From Cylicocyclus nassatus (taxonomy: Eukaryota; Nematoda; Chromadorea; Rhabditida; Strongylidae): DNA of 64,000 bases. Shown here in pieces: positions 38,301 to 49,928 of this stretch. The stretch spans positions 75,971,594-76,035,593 of the forward strand of contig CATQJL010000001.1 in the NCBI GenBank assembly GCA_958299035.1, in the 5' to 3' direction. How positions within the stretch are numbered: position 1 is the first letter of the stretch; every line of letters begins with the position of its first letter. The position numbers were made by a program, and so were the translations under genes. Under the pieces are notes generated by a model, which worked only from the letters and a program-made list of their open reading frames with translations, did no database searches and was not told the DNA's origin.

Positions 38301-40449
38301 AATGGCATGGCACACGTGACTGCTACGATAATAAACTGAAAATTACGATAATTAATGTAAAAAAAAAGAAAATTTGTCTATCTTACCATTATAGTTACTA
38401 GGCCGAAAACCTTCGAGACGAATCGCGAACGTATGGATTCATCGCTAAAATAAATAAATTACAATAGCTGGCTTACCCGGTTCCGCCCAGCCCTGTCAAA
38501 ACATTATGATAAAAGTCCCCATTCAGGGTCAAGCATGTTGATGCGATCGGGACTCTCATTTCGACCCCCCCCTTGAAGGTGCCCATCCATTCACACACAT
38601 CTACCCCACCCCCATTGCTTTTGAATAAACGAATGTCAATCTCAAAAGAAGCTTGCCAATGATCCTCAGCTTAAATTATAGGTTCAGAGAAAAATAACTA
38701 CTTATGATTCGGGTCGCAATTGCAGTCAACAAGCATAGATATCTCCCGAAATTCATATGCGACCCAGATACGACCCCCTTTCAGTTTTGTCGCCATAAAT
38801 AAAATTATAAAAATCCACGCTTACGAAATAAGGCCAGAGTATTGCACAAATGTATCAGAGCGCTCCAAAGTACAAAAAATTTGCATGGGCGCGTGAGATA
38901 CACTACAAAATGGTTTAAAAAATTATTAGTGGTCATCGTCGGTAAAGAACTTCGAGAAGGCTTCGGAAGCAAGATTTCTAGGCCAGTTGGCATATTTAGA
39001 ATTTTTGTTCGTACATCCTCCAAAAGTGTTTTAAGTTCTTGGAAATGTTTTTTTTTTGAATTTCTTCGAAAATTTTATCTTTATTATTCTGATTTCTACT
39101 TTTTTATAAATTTATTGTAAAGAACATGCAAATTATCTGATTTTTATCTTCTCCTGAACTTACGGTCTTCAGACAAAATAGTTACTCTTACGACCCCCTC
39201 CCCCTTAGGTGTCCACTTTTTGACCCCTCGTTGCGATAGTCGCATCACACGCTTTACCCTGGTCCCATTCCTATTTCTGTACAACCTTTCCTTGTGCCCA
39301 CTTGCCAATTTTCTCTATTCCCGCTGTGTAAGTAATCAGCAATACCCACTCATCCCCCCCTCCCCGCTGTGCCAATTCACAGCCCCGTAGCTCAAACTTT
39401 GCAAAAAATCGAAAAATCGATAAAAGCAACGATAATTCTAAAAACTGATATTGTGTTTGATCAGCATGCTCGAGTCCCCCCTGTACCAATTCCCAGCCTC
39501 GCAGGTCAAACCTTACAAAAAATCAATAAAAAACAATAAATTCTATATCAATCGATAACGAAAAGTAGCATATGACACTCGCCCCTCGCCGAAGTGTATG
39601 TGTGCAAAGTTTGGTTTGGATCGGTTCAGAAATAAAAACTTCTTCTCGGGACACGTACATACGTACAACATACGTACATACATGCATACATACGTACATA
39701 CAGATATTCAGCTGTATATATAAGAATATATGTATATGGTACATGCTTAAAGAAGTTCAGCAGATAAACGGAAAAGTATCGAGTTACAAAAAACACCATT
39801 CATTCAACACCATTCATTCGAGAAAAAAACCTGCGCAAAATTTTTTTAGTCCACTTTTTTCTTGCGGAAGTAGAATAAGAGCATTTAACTTTTATTGATG
39901 TTTTTTTTATTGTGTTTTTTTTTGTTTGGACTTCAAGAAGGCGTAAAACTCATCATTATCAATTTTTCGTTAAAGAAGAATTTGGAAGTTAAAGACATCG
40001 AGAGATTAAACAGAATTTTTATTGTTGCTAATGTTAATTCGATTTTTATTGGTATTAACTGATGCTGTATGTGTTTTTGAGATTGCATTTTCACTCTAGA
40101 AACTACTTCACCTAGTTTATGTCGCAAATCTTTTGGTGAAAATTGCGCGTTAAAATGTTGAAAATACGTTTGGTCCCTCAATATGCTTTACTTCTGATTT
40201 ATCTACTTTCGACTTGTGATAAAACTTTGTCTTTTTGAGCCTTCCTTTCCAAACAAAAGAAGCAGTCCATATTTTAGCATAACGTTCAAAAAATTGCTTA
40301 AGCATTTAAGAAAAGCTATAATTAGTTGTTAAAAAGTTTATTGTAAACTCAAATTTTTTACAAAAAAAGTAACAGTAAAGTAGTTGAATTCTTCTCACCT
40401 AAACTCTATGCCGTATCCCATATTTGTCTGGAAGTAGCCTTTAGCAGAC
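35339..40449 (-). CDS. TMBIM / lifeguard family membrane protein (partial, first exon missing)
   Basis: A member of the Bax-inhibitor-1 superfamily: multi-helix proteins of ER, Golgi or other membranes that modulate calcium and cell death. Seven exons join in phase, coordinates downward: 40449-40399, 38444-38387, 38335-38241, 37758-37668, 37611-37472, 35689-35533 and 35458-35339, giving 237 residues. The order of motifs is that of the family: FSDESIRSRFVSKVFGLVTIM, then MPFIFPTFMDW, VRRSFPLNIIVLGIF, a helix with ITTGVSAAIAIFAITTK, YAALGALLAMLYLAIDIQ, and the end GGKRYEISPEEYIFAA to FILQLF. AATAAA overlaps the stop. The first exon must end in phase 2 and lies upstream of 40449; it should hold the Pro/Gly-rich head but was not found. 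Family assignment is firm; the exact orthologue is not. Confidence 0.88.
35870..36340. repeat. Inverted repeat inside a TMBIM intron
   Basis: The left arm (35876-35980) and right arm (36225-36335) are inverted copies sharing CCAACTTGGTCATTAT and a TTTGCAGCCAAAATC-like block. They lie in the 1.8-kb intron between exons 5 and 6. Diverged foldback element. Confidence 0.5.
36650..36880 (+). repeat. Dispersed repeat family, copy A
   Basis: Contains TGGGTGGGCGGAGCTTGA and GACCGG/GACCAACACAG-like blocks shared in the same orientation with 37180-37375 and 62445-62625. Copies A and B both sit in one TMBIM intron, about 530 bp apart. The element type is unknown. Confidence 0.6.
37180..37375 (+). repeat. 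Dispersed repeat family, copy B
   Basis: Same family as copy A: GGGCGTGGACGGCTTC, TGGGTGGGCGGAGCTTGA and GAAGACCGGACCAACGC. It ends about 100 bp short of TMBIM exon 5. Confidence 0.6.
39655..39735. repeat. Simple repeat of (A)CATACGT units
   Basis: Irregular ACATACGTAC / CATACATA units followed by TATA-rich sequence. A shorter run of the same kind is at 52160-52205. No gene. Confidence 0.7.
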
Positions 40450-40884
40450 CTGGAAACGCAATATTTAGCTTATTAAAACTTCATAACATCCAAAAAACAA
40501 TTTTGTTTTCGAAAATAAGACAAATTAGAAGCCAGTGACTATTGGAAATAATTTAGTGTCCGCTGACCAGAAGTTAAGCTGACACAATGAATTTTCTAAG
40601 CTACTAGTGTGTACTTATAACGTCAAAAGACCGTGCCAGTGCTATTGATAAAGAGGCTCAGTTGCCTAGTTATGACTCATAGTTTACGTCCATATTGGTT
40701 GAATCATAAGATTTTTTTGTTAGTAAATTTCATGCTTTTTCGATGAGTAAACACATGTCCAAGTTTGGGCATATTGAATTGACTATTCCGATGTCTAGAC
40801 ATAGCTCTCTCCACTCAGCTATCTTCAAAACCAAAACTTTTTGCGAACTAAAGCTTGTTGAGAGCAAGGAAATTTACCGTTGGA

Positions 40885-41376
40885 TTAGGTTGTGAAGAAG
40901 ATAATGTCGTTTTTTATAGCAAAGCCATAAGATAAATCCAAAAAAGTGTGCGAGGGATACCACTCGATAGAGTAGAGGAAGCTCTACAAGAGGACCTCCG
41001 AACATTGGCAGAACTTGTTGTTTGCGCAAAGTTCACAGCCAAAACGTAGGGGCAACTCGTAATGCCAAAAATTGGATTTTCGCTTTGAAAATCCTGCAAA
41101 TCCCTCACTTGCTCTTGCATATGAAAAACACATGCAGTTATCGTTAAATACACTTGCTAGATTTTTTCCATGCTCAGAAACCAAGAAGAAACTGAAAAAT
41201 AGAAAATGGCAGACTCCGCTCCAGTACTGGGCCCCTCCCACATATGCTTTTGTATACTACAGAGCTTCGTAACTTCAACCATCGAAACCTGGCCTCAAAT
41301 GTGTTTTAGTTCTGGAGTAGTATCAATTTTACCAAAAAAACCGAAAAAAACGACATTATATCCTTGACTACCCAAT
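40885..41376. mobile_element. Diverged mariner-like MITE
   Basis: The left end (TTAGGTTGTGAAGAAGATAATGTCG) and right end (CGACATTATATCCTTGACTACCCAAT) are imperfect inverted copies. Inside is CTCGATAGAGTAGAGGAAGCTCTACAAGA, shared with the elements at 58.8-60.3 kb. The boundaries are approximate. Confidence 0.5.
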
Positions 41377-41439
41377 ATTACGGCCCCAGAAGTAAACTCC
41401 TTTCCTACATTAAACTGTTTCAGTTTCTGAAGCAGAGTT

Positions 41440-41872
41440 AAAGGCAGTGTCCAAGCAAAAAGTCGAGGCTGAGATTTTGTGCTTACCATAGTCGATTCGC
41501 CATGCTGAATCCGATAAACCACATTGGAGGGCGCGGAAACGCCAAAAAAGGAGGGAAACGCAGGAGGAAAATCGGAGGTGGGCGGGACCGTTCACACCGT
41601 GACGTCAGTCTCCCAGGCTTTAGGAGCGATCTTCTTGTTTCCGTTTTTATGACATGCGTTTCGCACTTGGCTGGTGGTGATGTTATGACGATTAGCGGAA
41701 CCGAGAAGATCGCTCCTGAAGCTGGGAGAGTGATGCCACTATGTGAACAGCCCCGCCCACCTACAATTTCCCTCCTCCGTTAGAGCAGTGTTGATTTTCG
41801 GATTCAGCATAGCGAATAGGCCCAGGTAAGCACAAAATCTCGAAATCGACTTTTTGCATGGACACTGCCTTT
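41440..41872. mobile_element. MITE with AAAGGCAGTGTCCA ends
   Basis: Terminal inverted repeats AAAGGCAGTGTCCA and TGGACACTGCCTTT, extended inward by AAGTCGA and TAAGCACAAAATCTCG matches. A further inner hairpin pairs GGAGCGATCTTCTTG with AAGATCGCTCCTGA. The terminal motif is shared with the element at 44755-45580. Confidence 0.7.
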
Positions 41873-42032
41873 GAGGTACATTGACAAAGCGAAGCAAACT
41901 CTAGAAAATGACCAGACGATCTGCCTATAGGAATTCAAGTAAAATTCGGAGCCAAAAGTCAAATTTTTTCACCTATAAAGGTGATCTCCTTCAAGATTCC
42001 TAGAGATTTCCAGATGCTGTTTATGGTAGACA

Positions 42033-43818
42033 CTATACTTGGGTAAATTCGAAATTTTCCATCGAATGAATGAATATCGAATAAATTCGAAAATGAAAAT
42101 TTCGAATAAACGAATATCGCATAAATTCGAAAATAAAAAATCTCGAATGAAGGAATATCGAATAAATTCGAGATTTGAAAATTCTCGAATGAATATCCCG
42201 AATAAAATCGGAAAATCAGAAATATCGAATGAATGAATAACGATTATATTCGAACATTAGGAGTCGAATTTCGAATGAATATTTGAATGACTGAACGAAT
42301 AAATAGAACAACCAGATCTAAAACTTGCTGAGCTACTCGGCTAAAGCCGGTCCTTTCATAATCAGCACACTCATATTCATATTCATTCCGATCCATTCAT
42401 AATCAGTACTTTCAGATTTTCCAAAAATCGGTGAAATCGGCAAAAATAAAACTTATTCATAATCAGCACCCTCCCTTCCCCCTGTACCAACTTCCACCCG
42501 TAGCTAGCATCTTGTAACTGACAAATTGCGTACGACTGTGGCGTGAAGTATGTGCGGGGCCTGTCATAATCAAAGCTCGCATTTTTCAGGACCTTTTTCG
42601 TCCGGCTTTACCATAGTTGACGGCTGATAGCTCCCGGTGTTAACACTTTGACGACCACGCAAATTTTTGATGTCTGCCTCTTGGGACCGAGACCTTCCAC
42701 GGACCAGTGAGCATTTTTCAAATAAAATCGCGCATACTGCCATCTACACTATACTTACAGTAGCTGCGAAGGGCTGATAAAGAAGATAGAAGTCATTTCC
42801 AGATTAAGAGCAAAAGAAAACTTTTAGAATGAGTTTGTACTAGCCTAGTCGTTATTTTAACGAAGCTCGAGCCTTGACACACATGTGTGTCAAGCGGTTC
42901 CACGTGGTAGTCATAACTTGACACACATGGTGTGTCAAGAGGTCATGTGTTAAAGTGCCTGCAAGCCTCTGTGAAAATCTTGAATGCACTGTGAAAACAG
43001 AACTATCATATACTATTTACTGAACAAAACTTCATTGCAAAGTGATATGATTAGAAAATTTAACAATCGTCTAATCCTTCACTACAGCTGCGAAGTCGTT
43101 TACTCAGAATACACCAATTCGCAAAAATTTTCGTAAAGAATAGAGGCACTGGTGCAGCATGAGTTTTACAAGCAAGAGTGCTCACTAGTGTGGACCTTTG
43201 CGTACCTAAAGCATGAGCAATGCAAAGAAAAAGAAACAGGCATGCCAACACATTTCCAGTGTATGAACTCTGAACATGAGCTTGAATTTGAGCTGTTTTT
43301 TTGCTGGTTTGGTGTCAATAGCTGCGAACCATCTCATTGACCGAAAAAAAGTTTAAAGGTCATCATGATTGCAAAAAGATGCATTGGAGCGCTAATTTAA
43401 ATTTTCAAAAAATTCGAAATATTATTTTGATTATATCAGTATAAACAAGTCACTTGCACATTTTTTAAAACTAAGTAGCTTTCAAAAATTTTGCAATCCA
43501 TTCTCGAGGGGGGGGGGCTCTCGGACCGCTACTAAAAGCGAGCTTAATATTGCAGTTGGCTCTGCAACAAACTCGAATCTGAGTACGGAGTTCATTCGCA
43601 TACGAATTCGAATGAACATTCGAATAAAATTTATTCGAAACCTCGTTTTTTGATTATTCGAGTTTTTGAATTTCATTCAAAATCCCGTTTTTTGATTATT
43701 CAAGTTTCGAATTTTATTCGAAAATGGAAAAACTCCGAATTTTGATTTTCGAATGCGAATATATTCGAATGTCTTATTCGAATGATAGAATTTCTATTCG
43801 ATTCGGACCCAAGTATAG
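42033..43818. mobile_element. Foldback element with TTCGAA/CGAAT-rich arms
   Basis: Exact 12-bp inverted ends (CTATACTTGGGT / ACCCAAGTATAG) flanked by the direct repeat TAGACA on both sides (42027-42032, 43819-43824). The subterminal 240-280 bp on each side are built of CGAAT, GAATAA and TTCGAA units in opposite orientation. The centre holds a 22-bp palindrome and an hAT-like relic. No transposase is seen. Confidence 0.7.
42873..42939. repeat. Two adjacent TTGACACACATGTGTGTCAA palindromes
   Basis: The 22-bp palindrome at 42873-42894 is followed by a near copy with one extra base (42917-42939). They lie in the centre of the CGAAT-rich foldback element. The role is unknown. Confidence 0.6.
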
Positions 43819-43849
43819 TAGACACATAGTGGTACGCAAAAACGTATTA

Positions 43850-44061
43850 ACCTATTTTCAGGTGTACAAGCCGCACTTTTTAAAATTTTCAAACAAGCTG
43901 CTCAGATGCTTCATTGTGTTTCGAGAAGCGATCCTTATGGCGCACGATTCTTTCAGGCAATAGCAGCACGCGGTAGGGTCCTTTGGTTGCGAGGTCCTTT
44001 AAATCGGGCTGATCGATGTAAGCTAGGACCACACCGCGGCCTACACACTTGAACATAGGGT
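43850..44061. mobile_element. MITE with ACCTATTTTCAGGTGTACAAGCCGC ends
   Basis: Inverted ends of about 25 bp. A second copy in opposite orientation is at 55084-55295, sharing GTCCTAGCTTACATCGA and the block CGCTTCTCGAAACACAATGAAG. It starts 26 bp beyond the duplication of the preceding foldback element. Confidence 0.65.
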
Positions 44062-44754
44062 AAATGGATTTCTTCAGGAACTCAGAAATGAGTAATTAAA
44101 ACAGCCCAAAAACGCAAAAAATCACTTTTCTCTGGCTTTCGTATGTTAGATTTGGTGTTTCTCGATCAAAGGGCGCATACAAAAATGAAGTTTCAAGGTT
44201 ATGCTTACTTTTTTTCTGTTGTAAAAAATGACATGTATACGAGGAGTTGGGGGGCGGAGTTTCCCGCTTTTAGACTATTTTTTCCTCTCTTGCTATGCAA
44301 AAAACAGTAAAGGCATATTTTTGAGCACTATTTCGTGTATAATGTGTGATAACAAATTCGGAGGGTCGTAGGATTTTTTCCGCAAAATTACAATTTTTTA
44401 GGTGGTAAGATTTTTCTCGCCCTTGGCTGATCTTCATCTGGATTACAACTTAGGTGGATCTTTGATGATACTTGTAGAGCTTCCTTCGCTGTATCGAATG
44501 ATACCTGAGCTTGTTAGAAAAACAAAAACCGCTTGTTTTATTTGGAAAAAGAATTTACACTTGGGGCAACTTATAGTTTTAATCAAATAGTTATTTACGA
44601 GCTCTTCTAGTTGCTTCTCGGTAACTGACATCCGTCAACCTGCTCAAAGCTCCGCTATTGTTTGAATTTCGTTGCAAAGTTCAGAGAAAAAGTAGGTATG
44701 GTACCAATAGAGCAAATCTAGGATAGCTGCTTGAATGTTTGTGATTTGCGTTTA

Positions 44755-45580
44755 AAAGCAGCGTCCAGTCAGATCTGGACCTATGGGGATTTTACATGGA
44801 AAGTACTTTTGGGGCACTAACTAGCAAGGGAGGTGTTTTCGGTCGAAGTGGCCTTTTCACATGAATTTGAAATGGCTATAAAGAGCATCAAACGCTGATT
44901 CCAAATCTGTCTTCGCTATCTGCCGAGCGCCTCTAGACGTCGAGTTATGAATATTTTCTTGGTGAGAAAAATGAACGCATAATCTAAGTGAAATAAAATT
45001 TTGCGGTCTTCTCAGCGCACAAATAGAGCAGTGTTGAGTATGAGTGCTTTAGATAGAAGGTGTTGTTTGAATATAGTGCTTTGATAATCAACATTGGACC
45101 ATTGAGCAAATCTGACGAATAATTCCTAATTATGCATTTAACTTCTCAACTCAAAAAACGCTTATAACTCGACGTCTAGAAGCGCTCGGCAGATAATGAA
45201 GACAGATTTGGAATCAGCGTTTGATGCTTTTTACAGTCGTATCAATTCCATATGAAAAGGCCACTTCGACCGAAAACACCTCCCTTGTAAGGCATTGTCC
45301 AAGCGGCAGCGCAGGTAGTGCTCTAATGGCTGAGATATTCCGCTCGAAACTGGATCCCGCGATCGTATTCGCATGGATTCATGGCAGTTTCGCGCCGGGA
45401 TCCACGCTTTGCACCATGAATCCATGCGAAATACGATCGCGGGGTCCAGTTTCGAGCGGGATATCTCAGCCGTTAGAGCACTACCAGAGCTGCCGGTTGG
45501 GCAAAGGCTTAGTTAGGGCCCCAAAATTACCATCCACGTGAGATCCCCATGTGTGCAGGCTTGCCTGGACACTGCCTTCA
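44755..45580. mobile_element. Palindromic MITE carrying a nested MITE
   Basis: The outer element has diverged inverted ends (AAGCAGCGTCCAG / CTGGACACTGCCTTC), matching the family at 41440-41872, and a long inner palindrome with ACTGGATCCCGCGATCGTATT pairing to its complement at 45350-45460. Another family member, split in two by the helicase-bearing LTR element, is at 46221-46331 plus 53431-53715. The nested element is at 44825-45287. Confidence 0.7.
44825..45287. mobile_element. Nested MITE with CAAGGGAGGTGTTTTCGG ends
   Basis: Long inverted arms: CAAGGGAGGTGTTTTCGGTCGAAGTGGCC at the left and its complement at the right, then inner pairing of CTCTAGACGTCGAGTTAT. Flanks TAG and TAA resemble the 3-bp TWA duplication of PIF/Harbinger-type elements. 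Comparison with other copies of the outer element shows the pre-insertion sequence was AACTAAGG-like. Confidence 0.65.
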
Positions 45581-46331
45581 AAGCTTTGAAAAAATATTTT
45601 GGAGATTTCGATTTTTGATAAAGTCACGAAATCGCAGCCGCAGCAAAAATACGAAAGCTTTTGAAGTTTCTGCTAATTGAGACTTGATTGTTACTAAACA
45701 CATTTGTGCAGAATAATAACCTTGATTTGCTTTGTAAAATTACCTTTCTAGAATTTTTGTCCCCCTACACTTGCTCGAAATGCCGGAAAATTTCCGAAAT
45801 AGATAGTTATCATATAACGTAGCCAAAGATTCACCATTAGAATGTTACCAGGCCTTTTTGAAAATGCTAGGATAAAACATTCTGAAATTTAGGAAAAATT
45901 TATCATGCTGTTGTGTTCTGTTTGAGCTTTAGAGATACGTTCAAGCTCCCACGGTTAAAAAAGAGAAGTTAATAGTATCTGACATGAATCATTGCCTCTC
46001 AAAAAACTCCCTTGTGTCCGCCGCCAGTTGAAAAGCATAACCGTCTTCCGAGTTAGTTTCAAACTATGTTTACAAATCGGTCTTGATTACTCTTCTCTAT
46101 ACTCTTATGAACTATAATTCATCCACGGTGCATAAGGGAAACCCTTCCAGTTACCTTCTGTTTCATCGTTGATGGCGGGTGGAAGGCGGGCTTCGATGGC
46201 TAAATAAGCCCGCTATCAATGGTAGTGTACAGGCAAATTTGGACCTATGGGGATTTCACGTGGAAAGTAATTTCAGGGCTTTGATTAAGCCACTGTCCAA
46301 CCGGCAGCTCAGGTAGTGTTCTAAGGGTAGA

Positions 46332-47558
46332 GTGAGCGTAGCGCCGCGGAAGCGGCTATCCAACTAGTAGCAAACACGGAATCAGATCTCAAGTTTATCT
46401 GCATGGCATATATTAGGTTGTAAAGAAAGTTCCCGGGCATTTGCGAAAAATTTTTTCAAATCGCTGTAACTTCAAGCAGATTGATTCTTTTGTCAAGCTA
46501 CAAACTTCATTGCAAAGACAATTTTGTCCACAACATATATTTGTCTTGCTGGCTTCTCAGCACCTCACTGCGATCCACCGACATGCGCAGAAGGGAAAAA
46601 GGTCGTTGCGAAAAGTGCCCTGTTTGTGCAGGATTATCTCAGGCAGAATGAGAGCTGGAAAGCCCAGATGCTGTAGTTATATAGAGGTCCGCTGGCGCTG
46701 TTATGGGGATCATTCATGTTTTTAAAGGACCAGCTGTAAAAAAATTTTTCCAAAAAAATTTGAAAAATCGAGCATTTTTTGCCCCCAAAAATGCACCATT
46801 TTTCGAGTAAATGACTTTGAAGTGTTCTAGTTCTGCACAGAAATGACCAAATCTTTGATTACTGGCAACATTGGCGGGGTAATGCCTTACACATCTTTTG
46901 GACCTATCATCCGGGCGTGGCGATCTCCGCAGAAGCGACGCCAGCTGCGAAAAGAGTTGCAGTAGAGGCAAGTTCGACAGCTTGTAATTTCTAGGCGCAA
47001 ATCGCAAAACTCGAGTGCAGTTGCGGGTAAGAAGTTGACAGACTTTCCAATCAGATCACCCATGATTTGGACGAAATTCTTTGAAATGCACAAAAAAATG
47101 GCCGTAAAAAGAAAAACTATGAAATTTTTGTGGTTGAAAAGATTTCCCTTTTTGATGTGCAGATCAAACACGTCTTGGCATCGATAAAAGTCAGAAGGCG
47201 TATTGAAAACTTCAGGATTCCCTCTACTAAATAGTACAAAAAACTTGGCGTCAAAGTCCGACCGAGCGCCATAAAAATGCGTTTGAAAATGAAATTTTCA
47301 AAAGTGCCCGGGAACTTTCTTTACAACCTAATAGAAGGCACATCAAGCATAACAACGAGATCTAGCACGACGGTAATCCATGGCGGTCGGTGGGGGATAC
47401 AGATGGATGTCCGCATCAGCGGGAGACGGTGAGCACGTTCGGGTCCGGCCGCCCAATAGCCTGTCGGTGGGGAAGACTCTTCGAGGCAGCGAACAGTCTG
47501 GCCACTCCCTGAATAGATGAGTCATAGTTATGAACATCACGCGAGAGGACCTCTTACA
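46332..47558 (-). repeat. 3' LTR of the helicase-bearing element (with insertion)
   Basis: Matches 53126-53430 in two blocks, 46332-46412 and 47334-47558, about 305 bp in all. On the element strand it begins TGTAAGAG and ends GCTCA(C). The gap is the mariner-like element at 46413-47331. Confidence 0.85.
46413..47331. mobile_element. Mariner-like noncoding element inside the LTR
   Basis: Ends TTAGGTTGTAAAGAAAGTTCCCGGGCA and its complement, flanked by TA on both sides. The other LTR keeps the empty site (GGCATATAGAAGG at 53197), which fixes the borders and the TA duplication exactly. It is 919 bp, with no transposase frame. Confidence 0.9.
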
Positions 47559-47572
47559 CCTCCCCCACTTTC

Positions 47573-49690
47573 CTACAAGTCCGTCCTCGGACTCAAAAAC
47601 CAAAAGCTCGTGCAGGGGGTGCAATAGAAAAAAGGAAAAGACCTACCGTCATTGGCTGGCAGAAACCTGCCGAGGTCAGCTGCAGGGACAACGGCTTGGC
47701 GTTGTTTGGCCCAGCGGATGATTCGTGCCCATGATGGAACCGATCGTAGCGAAGCGACGTGCCCCAGGAGGAAGAGCTCATGCCGCGCTCTGGTCACAGC
47801 GACGTTGAGGCGCTTACGATCATCAAGGAACTCTGCGGACACGTTGGGGTCGATGTCATTAGGTGGTCAGTAAGACGACTATGTCTTTTTCGCGTCCTTG
47901 GATAGAGTCTACCATGGAGAGCTCTATCTGGGCTTCGCGGGCGTAGGTGTCCATCCGACGCAACTGTTCCTTATAGGAACAGAGTTTGCATAGTGGCTGA
48001 GGCCGGATGCGGCGGGCATGTAGTCGGTCGGTGATGTTACGGCACACTTCTGCCTCTGCGTCGTTAAAATACGACCTGTGGTCGCCGCTCAGCGTTTCCT
48101 GCGAAATCGATAAAGGGAGTTTGACAATCGGGCACCATCATGGCGTCCAGGAGCATCGATCTGTCTTCGGCGGCGCCCTACTTTGTAACGTGCCTCCATA
48201 AATGAGATCATTGGGTAGTCCATTGAGCAAGGGATGTGATCTGAATGTGGTAACTAATGAGGCTACCGGCACAGCGGGAGAGGACATGAACACATCCATC
48301 GTGCTCTTGGCGCCAAACTTCGCTGGGTTGGAATTTCGGGTTCAAGTCTACGCGAAGGGGTACTGGGTCGTCCGAGGCAGCTGCCTCTGAGACGTAACGT
48401 AGGAGGTTAAGGTGTTTTGCTGTTTCCAAGCCCATGAGCGTCTGAGCAAACTGCGAGACCGCGGCGTTCGCGTTCGTGGAGACCGTAACCACAATCTTGC
48501 AGTTGGAGGATGAGACGAGGCGTGTAGCTATTAGCGCTCCGACTAGCGTTTTGCCTGTCCCGAACGCGGCTTGGATTGCCGCGATGGAATAATCGGAGCA
48601 ATCCAGCTCGACTGCACGGCGTTGATGCGGGGACAGGGTAACGCGAGCATCGCGGAAGTATGATAGCCTTCGCGTCGGGCAAGGAATGGACACGAGCTCT
48701 GTGGTTAGATTCCGTGACCGGGGGTTCGTGCGCATATATCCGTGTAACTGCTGTATTCGCTGGGGTGCCGTCGCGGATGTTTTCGTAGATATTCTTATTT
48801 GCGACAGCTTCGTAAGCGGGCTCGGTAGTAGTTGGGATCGCGCCGAGGCGGACCGCCCAATCGAGGAGGAGATCAGTGCCGAGGGGTGTTCCCCATCGTT
48901 CGGCGGCTTCCGCAAGGCTTTTTGAGACCACCGATAAGCGATGAGAGTGATGCGGAGTTGCCGTGCCTCGGTATGACGTTGAATGTGTGGTGGGTTTCCT
49001 CGAGCCACAATTCTACAGGGCGACCTCTTTCCCATCCGCGTTCGGAAATCATGTTGGATATAGTAGACTTGCAGCGGATAAAGTTTGAAGGAAGGGACAA
49101 CAGGTTCGACCCTGTGCACTTGTTGATCGTCGGTGTCCGTTTTCACGACAGCGAGGGCAGAGGCTGCGGCTTTGAACAGCTGAGCAATGCGTGTCCTTGC
49201 TTCGTGGGGATCGAGGCGGTTTACGGAAAAAACCTTCGCGGTCTTGGAGCCTTGAGCGGTCGAAGGTGTTCAACTTGTGGACGTCAGCTTAAAAATTCCT
49301 TCCCTGAGATGACAAGGTACGGTGTATCGGATCAAGTTACATAGGACTTTACGTGCTTCCACGGAAGCCGGGGGTTCAGAGAAACGAATGGCGAACAATG
49401 AGTTGTACCGCGTTTGTGCGATGAGCATCTCGTCCTCGACACTGTGCGAGATAGGGAAGTCTGTTAGTGCTGGTGTTACATACACAGCATCAGGCGCGTC
49501 GGCAAATGCCGTAGAGAACTTGAACGGTCTTCTACCTTTAATGAGGACTCGCAGGACAGTACCGAGAAAGACCAGATCTCTGGTGTCACAAACGCAAAAG
49601 TGGCTGCGCGGAAAAAGAAAGCCGCGTCGTTGTCAAGAGTATACGAGCATGGGGAGCGAGCACGCTCCAGTTCTTTGAGGATCTGTGAGG
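47573..49690 (-). pseudogene. UPF1/NAM7-like superfamily 1 helicase, broken
   Basis: An ATP-driven RNA/DNA helicase of the SF1 UPF1/SMG2/NAM7 type. Seen in order on the minus strand: an N-terminal region (EDEMLIAQTRYNSLFAIRFS); Walker A as AAFGTGKTLVGALIA (nt ~48570-48540); HPLLNGLPNDLIYGG of motif IV (nt ~48240-48190); VDSIQGREKDIV of motif V (~47915); and RLNVAVTRARHELFLLG of motif VI (~47815-47765). The pieces lie in several frames with at least four breaks and stops. Walker A to motif IV spans only about 100 residues, and the DEAD-like Walker B motif is missing, so an internal deletion is likely. No ATPase activity is expected from this copy. Confidence 0.75.
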
Positions 49691-49776
49691 GCTTGTGGGA
49701 TTGGCTCTAGACCAAATCCAGACTAAATCCTTGACGGAAACTAAGGTTTTGTAGAAGCCACGGGTGTTTGACTGGA

Positions 49777-49811
49777 TATTTCATTTCATTTCATTTCATT
49801 TCATTTCATTT
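49777..49811. repeat. (ATTTC)n simple repeat
   Basis: About six and a half units of ATTTC lie between the helicase remnant and the upstream open region of the same element. Confidence 0.9.
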
Positions 49812-49928
49812 GTACCCTCAAGGCGTTCCATCAAAAAAGACACATCAAGAAGTTAGTAATACAGCGTAAACGAACAAGACATGTAAACAAATGCAGACAT
49901 CATCATGTCAGTCCGAGTCTGATCCTAA

